DNA from: Clostridia bacterium
GTDB taxonomy: Bacteria > Bacillota > Clostridia > Christensenellales > Pumilibacteraceae
DNA length: 34,800 nucleotides
Direction of reading: 5' to 3'
NCBI GenBank assembly: GCA_013316045.1
Contig: WSNJ01000009.1
Coordinates: 1-34,800, forward strand
Shown here: positions 1-8,421 of the stretch, in pieces
Layout: each line of letters opens with the position of its first letter
Numbering within the stretch: the stretch's first letter is position 1
Program-made: the position numbers and the translations under genes
The notes under the pieces: model-generated
What the model was told of the DNA's origin: nothing
The model's database searches: none
What the model saw: only the letters and a program-made list of their open reading frames with translations

Positions 1-6
1 AAATAT

Positions 7-969
7 ATGTTGGCACACGGTAACCAAATCAAATTATTTGCGGGTAGCGCCTGCAAAGACCTCGCCCTGGCGATAGCGGACAAGCTGAAAATGCGTTTGT
101 CCGAAGCCGAAGTCGGTAAATTTTCCGACGGCGAAACAAGCGTTCACATAGGTGAAACGGTGCGCGGTTGCGACGTTTTCGTAATTCAGTCTACGTCCGA
201 CCCCGTAAACGATAATCTTATGGAACTGCTCGTTATGATAGACGCGCTTCGCCGTGCGTCCGCGGGCAGAATTACAGCCGTTATCCCGTACTTCGGATAC
301 GCCCGTCAGGACAGAAAAGCGCGCGCGCGCGACCCGATTACCGCAAAACTCGTTGCCGACCTTATTTCGACGGCGGGAGCGGACAGAGTTCTTACTATGG
401 ACTTGCACGCTCCGCAGATTCAGGGATTTTTCGATATTCCGCTCGACCACCTGCTCGGTATTCCCGTGCTTGCAAACGAGCTTCAAAAGCAGGATTTCGT
501 GCGCAACTCCGAAGACCTTATCGTGGTTTCGCCCGACGTGGGTTCCGTTTCCCGCGCAAGGCAGATGGCGCATAAGCTGAACGTTTCGCTTGCGATAGTC
601 GATAAGCGCCGTCCCAAAGCCAACGTTATGGAAGTTATGAACATAGTCGGCGACGTTAAAGACAAGGTTTGTCTGCTCGTGGACGATATGATTGATACGG
701 CGGGAACGATAACCCAAGGCGCAAAAGCTCTTATCGAAGTCGGCGGAGCCAAGAAAGTTTACGCTTGCTGTACTCACGCCGTAATGAGCGGTCCCGCTAT
801 TCAACGACTTAACGATTCCGTTCTCGAAAAGATTTTCGTGCTCAACACGATTTCGCTTCCGCAGGAAAAGAAAATCGCAAAGATTAAAGAGCTCAGCGTT
901 GCGCCAATCTTCGCAACCGCTATCGAGTCGATATTTGCGGATTTGCCTGTGTCGAGATTGTACGAATAA
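7..969 (+). CDS. prs: Ribose-phosphate pyrophosphokinase (PRPP synthetase)
   Basis: Makes phosphoribosyl pyrophosphate from ribose 5-phosphate and ATP, the cytosolic precursor of purines, pyrimidines, NAD, His and Trp. The 320-residue length is normal for the class I family. Visible motifs are the flexible catalytic loop YFGYARQDRK (residues 95-104), the metal-binding MDLHAPQIQGFF (131-142) and the PRPP-binding loop VDDMIDTAGT (225-234). The ATG lies six bases from the window edge, so its ribosome binding site and any upstream partner (often glmU) cannot be seen. Transcription should end at the strong hairpin right after the stop codon. Identification is secure; only the exact start is unverified. 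Confidence 0.97.
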   Translation: MLAHGNQIKLFAGSACKDLALAIADKLKMRLSEAEVGKFSDGETSVHIGETVRGCDVFVIQSTSDPVNDNLMELLVMIDALRRASAGRITAVIPYFGYARQDRKARARDPITAKLVADLISTAGADRVLTMDLHAPQIQGFFDIPLDHLLGIPVLANELQKQDFVRNSEDLIVVSPDVGSVSRARQMAHKLNVSLAIVDKRRPKANVMEVMNIVGDVKDKVCLLVDDMIDTAGTITQGAKALIEVGGAKKVYACCTHAVMSGPAIQRLNDSVLEKIFVLNTISLPQEKKIAKIKELSVAPIFATAIESIFADLPVSRLYE

Positions 970-1006
970 AAATAAACAACCCGCTTGATAAGCGGGTTGT
1001 TTATTT
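970..1006. terminator. Bidirectional intrinsic terminator between prs and spoIIID
   Basis: A perfect 17-bp inverted repeat (970-986 with 990-1006, loop GAT) has A-rich and T-rich ends on either side, so it can stop transcription from both converging genes. It touches the stop codon of spoIIID. Confidence 0.9.
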
Positions 1007-1258
1007 TTAACGTTTTTTCGCGTATTTTTCTTTTGTCGCGGTGCCGCCGCGGATGTGGCGTTCGGACAGGTTGAAGTCGAGAACTTTTTTCACGCTAAGG
1101 TATTTGTCGCGGTCGATTTGTTTCAGCCTTTCCGTAACGTCTTTATGTACGGTGCTTTTGCTAACGCCGAATACTTTCGATGCGTCCCTTACGGTGGCTT
1201 TCGTTTCGAGTATATAGTCGGCGAGCTTTATTGCGCGTAGAACGATGTGCTGTTTCAT
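1007..1258 (-). CDS. spoIIID: Sporulation transcriptional regulator SpoIIID
   Basis: Small DNA-binding protein that in endospore formers turns many mother-cell sigma-E genes up or down and helps switch to sigma-K. The 83 residues match the family length. The N-terminal half carries the typical helix-turn-helix, TVRDASKVFGVSKSTVHKDV (residues 22-41), and the C-terminal half has the basic stretch with RHIRGG. The start is supported by a GAGGT ribosome binding site about eight bases upstream. A sigma-E-like promoter lies 30-60 bp upstream. The gene converges on prs and shares its terminator. It is the first of several genes in the window showing that this organism forms spores. Confidence 0.95.
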   Translation of the reverse strand: MKQHIVLRAIKLADYILETKATVRDASKVFGVSKSTVHKDVTERLKQIDRDKYLSVKKVLDFNLSERHIRGGTATKEKYAKKR

Positions 1259-1286
1259 TGTCTTACCTCGTAACCCATAGTGCTAT

Positions 1287-1316
1287 AATTTATGACGCTT
1301 TGGGTCAGGATATGAC
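1287..1316 (-). promoter_or_regulatory. Sigma-E-like promoter of spoIIID
   Basis: Reading the minus strand, GTCATAT (1316-1310) is followed by 15 bases and then CATAAATT (1294-1287). This fits the known sigma-E pattern of ATA, 16-18 bases, CATACAnT. It lies about 30 bp upstream of the spoIIID start codon. Sigma-E dependence is what is known for spoIIID in Bacillus; here it is inferred from the motif alone. Confidence 0.6.
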
Positions 1317-1396
1317 AAATATCGACATTCTTTTAAGTATGGCGAAGTGTTCTTACATTCTTTTGAGTACGGCGTAGCATTCCTTTTTGAGTGAGC

Positions 1397-2119
1397 CTAC
1401 TTTGGCGTTTTAATGCTCCAAAGGTTATTTCGTTCGGGGTGGGTAATCGCGGAGTGGATTCTGTCGCGCGCGATGGGAACGTCTTTGCAAATCGACTTTA
1501 TGAGATTTTTCATATATTCGCGCTGAGTTGCGTGGTTTGCGGGGCAGGGGTTGTGCAGAATCGGCATATCGCGCGTTTCGGCGATTATGTCTTTTTCGAA
1601 CGTATAGACGAGCGGACGGATAAGCGTAACGCCTGTTCTGTCCATATAGCTCACGGGCGCGAAAGTCGAAAGCCGCCCTTCGTATAGCAGCGAGAGCAAA
1701 AGCGTTTCGGATAAATCGTCGGCGTTGTGTCCGAGCGCGAGTTTGTTGCAGCCCATATCGAGAACGCACGAATTAAGCGCGCCGCGGCGCATTTTGGAAC
1801 ACAGCGAACACGGATTTTTTTCCTTTCTCACGTCGAAAATGATTTCGGCGATGTCGGTGTGCTCTATGCGGTATTCGACGTCGGTTTCTTTGCAGAACCT
1901 TTGCAGCTCCGAAAAGTCCGCGCCGAGTCCCATATCCACCGTAACGGCGAAAAGCTCGAATTTTTGCGGTGAAAATATGCGGTACGTTGCAAGCGCTTTA
2001 AGCAGCAACAGGCTGTCTTTTCCGCCCGAAAGACCTACGACTATGCGGTCGCCGTCTTTAATCATATCGTGTTCGGTAATTGCTCTTCTTACGGAAGAAA
2101 GTATATTTTGCAAGCTCAT
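1397..2119 (-). CDS. TtcA-family PP-loop tRNA sulfurtransferase
   Basis: Predicted ATP-dependent enzyme that thiolates a tRNA base (2-thiocytidine in the TtcA family). The PP-loop VGLSGGKDSLLLL that adenylates the target is near the N-terminus. A CxxC (CSLCSKMRRG) and a later Cys-containing NPCP segment probably hold the Fe-S cluster or carry sulfur, and LGHNADDLSETLLLSL is typical of the family. The frame is open to 2158, but the internal ATG at 2119 is preferred: it gives the usual TtcA beginning (MSLQNILSSVRRAI) and a perfect -10 hexamer ends six bases before it, so the upstream 13 codons overlap the promoter. There is no Shine-Dalgarno, which implies leaderless translation. The exact tRNA substrate is not shown by sequence. 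Confidence 0.85.
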   Translation of the reverse strand: MSLQNILSSVRRAITEHDMIKDGDRIVVGLSGGKDSLLLLKALATYRIFSPQKFELFAVTVDMGLGADFSELQRFCKETDVEYRIEHTDIAEIIFDVRKEKNPCSLCSKMRRGALNSCVLDMGCNKLALGHNADDLSETLLLSLLYEGRLSTFAPVSYMDRTGVTLIRPLVYTFEKDIIAETRDMPILHNPCPANHATQREYMKNLIKSICKDVPIARDRIHSAITHPERNNLWSIKTPK

Positions 2120-2125
2120 ACCGTC

Positions 2126-2154
2126 ATTATACAACTTATATACAAAATTAGCAA
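2126..2154 (-). promoter_or_regulatory. Promoter of the ttcA-like gene, leaderless type
   Basis: On the minus strand: -35 TTGCTA (2154-2149), 17-bp spacer, -10 TATAAT (2131-2126), then six bases and ATG. Transcription should begin at or next to the A of the start codon. Confidence 0.65.
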
Positions 2155-2185
2155 TCATTCGCCTTGATTTTTGCGGGAAAAACAG

Positions 2186-2215
2186 TTGACTGAAAGGGCG
2201 TTTTTGGCTTATAAT
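2186..2215 (+). promoter_or_regulatory. Sigma-A promoter of the rpmH-rnpA-yidD-yidC-jag operon
   Basis: TTGACT (2186-2191), 18-bp spacer, TATAAT (2210-2215). It lies about 140 bp upstream of rpmH, so the operon has a leader of roughly 130 nt that contains a short open frame (2221-2304). Confidence 0.75.
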
Positions 2216-2220
2216 AAGTA

Positions 2221-2304
2221 ATGCCGAGTATTTTTCGGGTTTTGAAAATGGCGTTATTCCGATTCGGCAGATTAAAAAGATTTACGGGCGCAAAAAGATT
2301 ATAA
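2221..2304 (+). CDS. Possible 27-codon basic leader ORF upstream of rpmH
   Basis: An ATG begins five bases after the TATAAT of the rpmH promoter and reads 27 codons to a TAA, giving a very basic peptide (MPSIFRVLKMALFRFGRLKR, then seven more residues). There is no ribosome binding site, so it would have to be translated from a leaderless mRNA, a pattern several other genes here appear to use. It may equally be a chance frame inside the leader RNA. No homologue is recognised. Confidence 0.25.
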   Translation: MPSIFRVLKMALFRFGRLKRFTGAKRL

Positions 2305-2353
2305 CGCAAGCGCGGTAAAATAAAATACTATAAGTTTAAGGACGAGTGAAAAA

Positions 2354-2506
2354 ATGAAAAGAACTTACCAACCCAAGAAGAGAGCTAAATCCAAGGTTCA
2401 CGGATTCAGAGCGAGAATGAAATCCAACGGCGGCAAAAACGTTTTGTCCCGCAGACGCAGAAAGGGCAGAAAGAATATTTCGCCGAAGCCGCTTGGCTCT
2501 CGATAA
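2354..2506 (+). CDS. rpmH: 50S ribosomal protein L34
   Basis: Small structural protein of the large ribosomal subunit. The peptide starts [20 protein letters not shown] and contains the diagnostic SRRRRKGRK, so the call is certain although the gene has only 50 codons. Most L34 proteins have about 44-46 residues; this one carries a short extra tail ([10 protein letters not shown]) after the conserved end. An AAGGA site lies about 11 bases before the ATG. It is the first conserved gene of the rnpA-yidD-yidC-jag operon and is followed by a strong hairpin that should let far more L34 than RnpA be made. Confidence 0.97.
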   Translation: MKRTYQPKKRAKSKVHGFRARMKSNGGKNVLSRRRRKGRKNISPKPLGSR

Positions 2507-2523
2507 TAGCCGATAGTTTGTTG

Positions 2524-2563
2524 TAGAGTCGAGATAAAATAATCTCGGCTCTATAATTTTTTT
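2524..2563 (+). terminator. Attenuator-type terminator between rpmH and rnpA
   Basis: A 12-bp stem (2524-2535 with 2542-2553, one G-U pair, six-base loop) is followed by TAATTTTTTT. It sits inside the operon, so it probably terminates only part of the transcripts and lowers expression of rnpA and downstream genes relative to rpmH. Confidence 0.75.
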
Positions 2564-2583
2564 GCGGAACGGTTTTCAGGTAA

Positions 2584-2925
2584 ATGCTTTCGAAAAAATA
2601 CAGACTCACCAAGCACGGTTCGTTTCGGTACGTGTACAACAAGGGCGAGCGCTTGGGCACAAGCAAGTTCGGTCTTGTTTTTGTAAAAGGTAAATCGCTT
2701 AAAGTCGGTTTTTCCGTAAACAATAAAGTCGGTTGCGCGGTTACCCGAAATAAACTGAAACGCCGCTTGCGCGCGATAGTAAGGGAATTCGTCCCTATGT
2801 TGAATTCGGCGCAAATCGTGATAGTTGCAAAACCCGCGGCGGCAGTCTGTTCGTTCGACGAGATAAAGGCGGAGATTCTGCGTCTTTTTGCGAAAGCGAA
2901 ACTAATCAAAGACGAAACGGTATGA
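2584..2925 (+). CDS. rnpA: Ribonuclease P protein component
   Basis: Protein subunit that binds RNase P RNA and helps it cut the 5' leader from precursor tRNAs. At 113 residues it has the normal size. It starts with the family-typical [20 protein letters not shown] and has the RNA-binding segment [16 protein letters not shown] (about residues 56-71). The start codon follows an AGGT-like site closely. Its last four bases (ATGA) are shared with the start of yidD, indicating translational coupling. Order rpmH-rnpA-yidD-yidC-jag is the classical bacterial arrangement. Confidence 0.97.
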   Translation: MLSKKYRLTKHGSFRYVYNKGERLGTSKFGLVFVKGKSLKVGFSVNNKVGCAVTRNKLKRRLRAIVREFVPMLNSAQIVIVAKPAAAVCSFDEIKAEILRLFAKAKLIKDETV

Positions 2926-3215
2926 AAAAAAATAAAAGAACGTTCACAGGCGTTGTAAAATATATAGTAACGTTCAAGTGGCTTTTTCTTGCGCTTATTA
3001 TGTTTTACAAGAAGTGCATTTCGCCGCTTTTTCCGAGCGTTTGCATTTATTATCCGAGCTGTTCGTCTTATATGTTCGAGGCAATTCAAAAGCACGGCGT
3101 TATCAAAGGTATAGCGCTCGGGACTAAACGGCTTTTGCGTTGCGTGCCTTGGAAAGAAGGCGGGTTCGACCCCGTTCCCGACAATCCCAAAGGAGATATG
3201 AAATGGCTTTTTTAA
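2922..3215 (+). CDS. yidD: Membrane protein insertion efficiency factor YidD
   Basis: Small membrane-associated protein that assists YidC in inserting proteins into the cytoplasmic membrane. The 97 residues hold the family signature: the [10 protein letters not shown] segment, the Cys-containing [17 protein letters not shown], and the C-terminal [14 protein letters not shown]. The start overlaps the rnpA stop by four bases and its end overlaps the true yidC start by 13 bases, so the three genes are tightly coupled. The C-terminal PKGDMKWLF is slightly longer than the shortest family members. Confident call. Confidence 0.96.
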   Translation: MKKNKRTFTGVVKYIVTFKWLFLALIMFYKKCISPLFPSVCIYYPSCSSYMFEAIQKHGVIKGIALGTKRLLRCVPWKEGGFDPVPDNPKGDMKWLF

Positions 3216-4504
3216 GTTTACTCTCGGTTGCGGAAAGTATGCCCGTGCCGAGCGGAATGTGGCAATGGCTGCTCGTTAAGCTGTTCGACTTCGTAGCCAA
3301 TTACGGCTGGCGCGTCGTAGTGTTTACCGTGTGCTTAAAGCTCGTTCTTTTGCCGCTCGATTTCTATCAGCGGTATTCGATGAAGAAAAACCAAAAGATA
3401 ACCGAGCGCATAAAACCCGAAATGGACAAGCTGAGAGCGCAGTACGGCAACGACCAGAAAATACTGTCGCAGAAGCAAATGGAACTGAATAAGCGCGAAG
3501 GTTTCAGCTATTTTTCGAGCTGTCTGCCGATGATTGTAACGCTCGTTATATTTTTCTGGCTGTTTTCGGGCTTGCAGAACATAAGTCAATATATGTCGAT
3601 GCGTCAATACTTGCAGATGTACGACGTATATACGGCAAAGAACGAACAGGTTCTCGTCGAAGAATACGGCTACACTTGGACGGATACGCTCGACGAAGAA
3701 GGCAACCTTATCTCGCGCGAGTTCAACGTTCCCGCGGGAATAGAGAGCGGAAGCGCGAAAGACAACGAATACCGCGACGACGCTAAGGACAAAGCACAGA
3801 CCGCCGTTTACGAGGCTTACTATGCCGAAGAAAGCGGCTTGCAGGTCAAATGGCTGTGGATTAAAAACGTATGGTCGCCCGACGTGCCTTGGCGTAAGCC
3901 TATTCTCGAATACAAGCAATTTATAAGCAATCTCGGAAAGTTTGCAACCGACGCGAAAAAGTCGGGACTTACCGAAGCCGAACTTGCGCGTATTACGTCG
4001 TCAGAGCGGTACTCGGATATAACCGAAAAATTGGTGAATGACAGCCGAAACAAAAACAACGGTTACCTTGTTTTGCCTATACTGTCGGTCGGACTGTCGT
4101 TTTTAAGTCAGTTTATATCTTCGCGGCAACAGAAAAAGAGCGGTCAGCAAGTCGAAGGTCCGGGTGCGGGCAGTATGAAAATAGTTATGATTATTATGCC
4201 GCTTATGATGGGCTTTTTCGCGCTCACTTACACGGCGGTATTTACAGTCTATATTATAACCAACTCGACGATGACTCTGCTTATAAATCTTGCGTCGAGC
4301 GGTTTGCTCGCTCTTATAGATATGAAAAAGGCGGGCGCGAACTACGTAAAAGTTCCGCGCGGCGAAAAGAAAAAGGGCAAGGGCGAAGATAACGGCGACG
4401 TAGTTATCCGTTACGGCAGACCCGACCCGAACGACGCGAAAATTCAGGGCGATACTTTCTTAAAGGACAGAAAGAAAAACAAGAAAAACGGCGATAATCA
4501 ATAA
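3203..4504 (+). CDS. yidC: Membrane protein insertase YidC/SpoIIIJ
   Basis: Inserts and folds proteins in the cytoplasmic membrane, alone or with Sec; in spore formers a copy (SpoIIIJ) is needed for engulfed-forespore development. The frame opens at 3140, but the ATG at 3203 has AAAGGAG at the right distance, giving 433 residues. Conserved parts: TM1 with [20 protein letters not shown] (33-52), a cytoplasmic helical hairpin (60-98), TM2 around [16 protein letters not shown] (106-121), and TM segments at about 288-306, 325-352 and 354-373. Two oddities: the conserved groove Arg of TM1 is Lys46, and the loop between TM2 and the next TM is about 155 residues of charged sequence, making the protein far longer than Bacillus SpoIIIJ (about 260). 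No lipobox is visible at the N-terminus. The tail is Lys-rich. Confidence 0.95.
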   Translation: MAFLSLLSVAESMPVPSGMWQWLLVKLFDFVANYGWRVVVFTVCLKLVLLPLDFYQRYSMKKNQKITERIKPEMDKLRAQYGNDQKILSQKQMELNKREGFSYFSSCLPMIVTLVIFFWLFSGLQNISQYMSMRQYLQMYDVYTAKNEQVLVEEYGYTWTDTLDEEGNLISREFNVPAGIESGSAKDNEYRDDAKDKAQTAVYEAYYAEESGLQVKWLWIKNVWSPDVPWRKPILEYKQFISNLGKFATDAKKSGLTEAELARITSSERYSDITEKLVNDSRNKNNGYLVLPILSVGLSFLSQFISSRQQKKSGQQVEGPGAGSMKIVMIIMPLMMGFFALTYTAVFTVYIITNSTMTLLINLASSGLLALIDMKKAGANYVKVPRGEKKKGKGEDNGDVVIRYGRPDPNDAKIQGDTFLKDRKKNKKNGDNQ

Positions 4505-4541
4505 ATAAACGATAATCTCTGCATATAAGAGGAAAATAAAG

Positions 4542-5405
4542 ATGAAAAAGACAATAGAAGTAGTTGCGAAAAAAGTAAACGACGCTATCGAAGACGGGCT
4601 TCGTCAGCTCGGAGTAACGCTCGACGAAGTGGACGTAAGAGTCGTGGAACAGGGCGGATTTTTCAAGAAAGCGAAAGTAGAGCTTACGGTTGAAATTCCC
4701 GACCCGAAACCCGAGAAGAAAGAGCGCGCCGAGTCGAAAGCGGATTCGGTACGCACCGAACGCAAACCCGAAAAGAAAGAAAAACCCCTCGAAAAGAGCA
4801 CGGATAAAAAGTCCGCCGAAAAGACGGAAAAGCCTGCCCGCGCGGATGAACCTGCGCCTAAGCCCGAAAAGGAAGCGGCAGTAAAAGAAGAAAGACCCGC
4901 TCAACCCCAAAAGCCCAAAAAGAAGTTCGAAGAGCGTCCGCGCGAAAAGGCGGAAGTCAAAGAAGAACACCTTAAAAAGGTCGAAGAATTTTTGAGCGGA
5001 ATTATTGCGAAAATGGGCGTAGACGGCAAAGTTTCCGTAAAAGAAGACGACGGCATCGCAGCCGTTATAGAAACCGAAGACAGCGCCGTAATAGGTTATC
5101 GCGGCGAAGTTCTCGATTCGTTGCAATATCTTACGTCGCTTGCGCTCAATTCCGTCGGCGGCAAGCATATACGCTTTTCGCTCGATGCGCTCGGTTACCG
5201 CGCACGCCGCGAAGAAACGCTTAAAAGACTTGCCGAAAAGACGGCGGCTAAGTGCATAAAAATGAACCGCAAAGTTTCGTTGGAGCCTATGAACAGCGCG
5301 GAAAGACGCGTAATTCACGCGGCGCTCGGAGATAACGAGAAAGTTATTACGCGCTCGGAAGGGCACGAGCCGAGCCGTAGGGTTGTAGTCTTACCAAGAA
5401 AATAA
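4542..5405 (+). CDS. jag: RNA-binding protein Jag/KhpB
   Basis: SpoIIIJ-associated RNA-binding protein, known in Firmicutes to act with KhpA in RNA-based control of cell division and elongation. Three parts are visible in 287 residues: the Jag-N domain (1-52, with GGFFKKAKVELTVEI), a highly charged low-complexity linker of K, E, P and R (about 54-142), and the KH plus R3H module (about 143-287), with IGYRGEVLDSLQYL as the KH loop and the R3H segment near RVIHAALGDNEKVITRSEG. The start has GAGGAAAAT upstream. It is the last gene of the rpmH operon; a weak hairpin follows. Confidence 0.95.
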   Translation: MKKTIEVVAKKVNDAIEDGLRQLGVTLDEVDVRVVEQGGFFKKAKVELTVEIPDPKPEKKERAESKADSVRTERKPEKKEKPLEKSTDKKSAEKTEKPARADEPAPKPEKEAAVKEERPAQPQKPKKKFEERPREKAEVKEEHLKKVEEFLSGIIAKMGVDGKVSVKEDDGIAAVIETEDSAVIGYRGEVLDSLQYLTSLALNSVGGKHIRFSLDALGYRARREETLKRLAEKTAAKCIKMNRKVSLEPMNSAERRVIHAALGDNEKVITRSEGHEPSRRVVVLPRK

Positions 5406-5437
5406 GACAACGTATACGCATCGTTCTCTGTTGTCTT
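5404..5437 (+). terminator. Weak hairpin after jag, possible terminator
   Basis: Eight-base arms (5404-5411 and 5430-5437) with an 18-base loop, followed by GTGTTTTTA. The long loop makes this a weak candidate; read-through into the next gene is possible. Confidence 0.35.
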
Positions 5438-5456
5438 GTGTTTTTAGAGTAAAATA

Positions 5457-6071
5457 ATGAGTAAAAAGCTCAACAGCGCGCTGAGTATTGCGCTCGGTGC
5501 GGTTTTGATAATAATTTCGGTTGCGCTTAAAAACGCTATGGGCGCATACTTTTGGATACCGCTTGTTATAGGGCTGTGCATAACCGTTTTCAGCGCGGCG
5601 GAGTTTGCGGGGCTTTGGAAAAAATCCCGCGGCAAGGACGCCGATACGCCAGATAACGCCGAAGCGGTCGCGCCCAAACCGTTGCCCGAATATCGGCGCA
5701 AAAGCTGTATTATGACGCGCCCCGAAATCGACGCTTTCAGGCTGCTCAAAGAGCTGTTCGGGGATAAGTACGAGATTTTTCCGCAAGCGGCTTTGCACAC
5801 GGTAATCGACAAACTTACTCAAAACAGTTACCGTAACGAGCTTTTCCGCGTGGTCGATTTCGTAATTGCCGACAAGAGCACGTTCGCGCCGCTTATTCTT
5901 ATAGAGCTCGACGACAGCTCGCATCAACGCGCCGACCGTGCCGACCGCGACCGCAAGGTCCGTGAAATTTGCGCCCGCGCGGGGCTTCCGCTTATTGGAT
6001 TTACGCCTGCCGAATTCCGCGACGCCGGGTATGTGAAAACCAATATCAAAAGACATATGCTCAAAAGATAA
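5457..6071 (+). CDS. Membrane-anchored DUF2726 (nuclease-fold-like) protein
   Basis: Function unknown. Residues 8-24 and 30-48 form two hydrophobic segments, then a polar linker leads to a cytoplasmic DUF2726 domain (about 86-200). That domain family resembles the PD-(D/E)xK restriction-endonuclease fold: here a likely core is Asp134 (VVDFVIAD) followed by the strand LILIELDDSSH (147-156) and the helix with RADRDRKV. Those acidic residues are kept, so nuclease activity is possible but unproven. No strong ribosome binding site is seen (TTTAGAG). It lies just after jag on the same strand and ends at a convergent terminator shared with the glutamine synthetase gene. Confidence 0.8.
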   Translation: MSKKLNSALSIALGAVLIIISVALKNAMGAYFWIPLVIGLCITVFSAAEFAGLWKKSRGKDADTPDNAEAVAPKPLPEYRRKSCIMTRPEIDAFRLLKELFGDKYEIFPQAALHTVIDKLTQNSYRNELFRVVDFVIADKSTFAPLILIELDDSSHQRADRADRDRKVREICARAGLPLIGFTPAEFRDAGYVKTNIKRHMLKR

Positions 6072-6073
6072 TA

Positions 6074-6106
6074 AAAACGACGGATAGGGTAATTATCCGT
6101 CGTTTT
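6074..6106. terminator. Bidirectional terminator between the DUF2726 gene and glnN copy A
   Basis: Perfect 13-bp stem (6074-6086 with 6094-6106), seven-base loop, A-run on the left and T-run on the right, placed between two converging genes. Confidence 0.9.
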
Positions 6107-6127
6107 GCGTATATGCGCATATGAACG

Positions 6128-8209
<2,082 letters not shown>

Positions 8210-8233
8210 AAAGTTTTCTCCTTTCGTATAAAT

Positions 8234-8274
8234 AAAGGCGCCGGAGAGTACGGTAAGTAATCTTCGGCGCCTTT
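8234..8274 (-). promoter_or_regulatory. Leader hairpin of glnN copy A
   Basis: A 14-bp stem (8234-8247 with 8261-8274, one G-U pair) with a 13-base loop lies between the promoter and the ribosome binding site of glnN copy A. On the mRNA it is followed by TTTATTTATACG, a poor U-tract, so it may be an attenuator, a processing or stability element, or a protein target. No known riboswitch class is recognised. Confidence 0.55.
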
Positions 8275-8295
8275 GCCGCTGTTTAATTTTCTATG

Positions 8296-8324
8296 ATTAT
8301 AGGCTTTTTTTGAAAAAAAGTCAA
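8296..8324 (-). promoter_or_regulatory. Sigma-A promoter of glnN copy A
   Basis: Minus strand: TTGACT (8324-8319), 17-bp spacer made largely of T and A runs, TATAAT (8301-8296). Predicted leader is about 80 nt. Confidence 0.75.
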
Positions 8325-8343
8325 ACGATTTCGCTTTATTTGC

Positions 8344-8372
8344 AAGACAAAACGGTTTATACGTGTTATAAT
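8344..8372 (+). promoter_or_regulatory. Sigma-A promoter of the acyltransferase-like gene
   Basis: AAGACA (8344-8349), 17-bp spacer, TATAAT (8367-8372), about 50 bp upstream of the start codon and divergent from the glnN copy A promoter. Confidence 0.55.
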
Positions 8373-8421
8373 AGACAAGGCGGAAATATTTTAATTCCCC
8401 GAAAACGATGAGGTTTAACTA

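Noticed and set aside
2120-2158. Upstream start of the ttcA-like gene
   Set aside because: The 13 extra codons contain the -35 and -10 hexamers, and the family-typical N-terminus begins at 2119.
2159-2353. Replication origin next to rpmH
   Set aside because: No DnaA boxes, no AT-rich unwinding region and no dnaA or dnaN nearby.
3140-3202. N-terminal extension of YidC
   Set aside because: Lies inside yidD and is Arg-rich; AAAGGAG marks the ATG at 3203.
4404-5366. 320-codon minus-strand frame opposite jag
   Set aside because: Phe/Arg-rich mirror of the Lys/Glu-rich jag linker; not a plausible protein.
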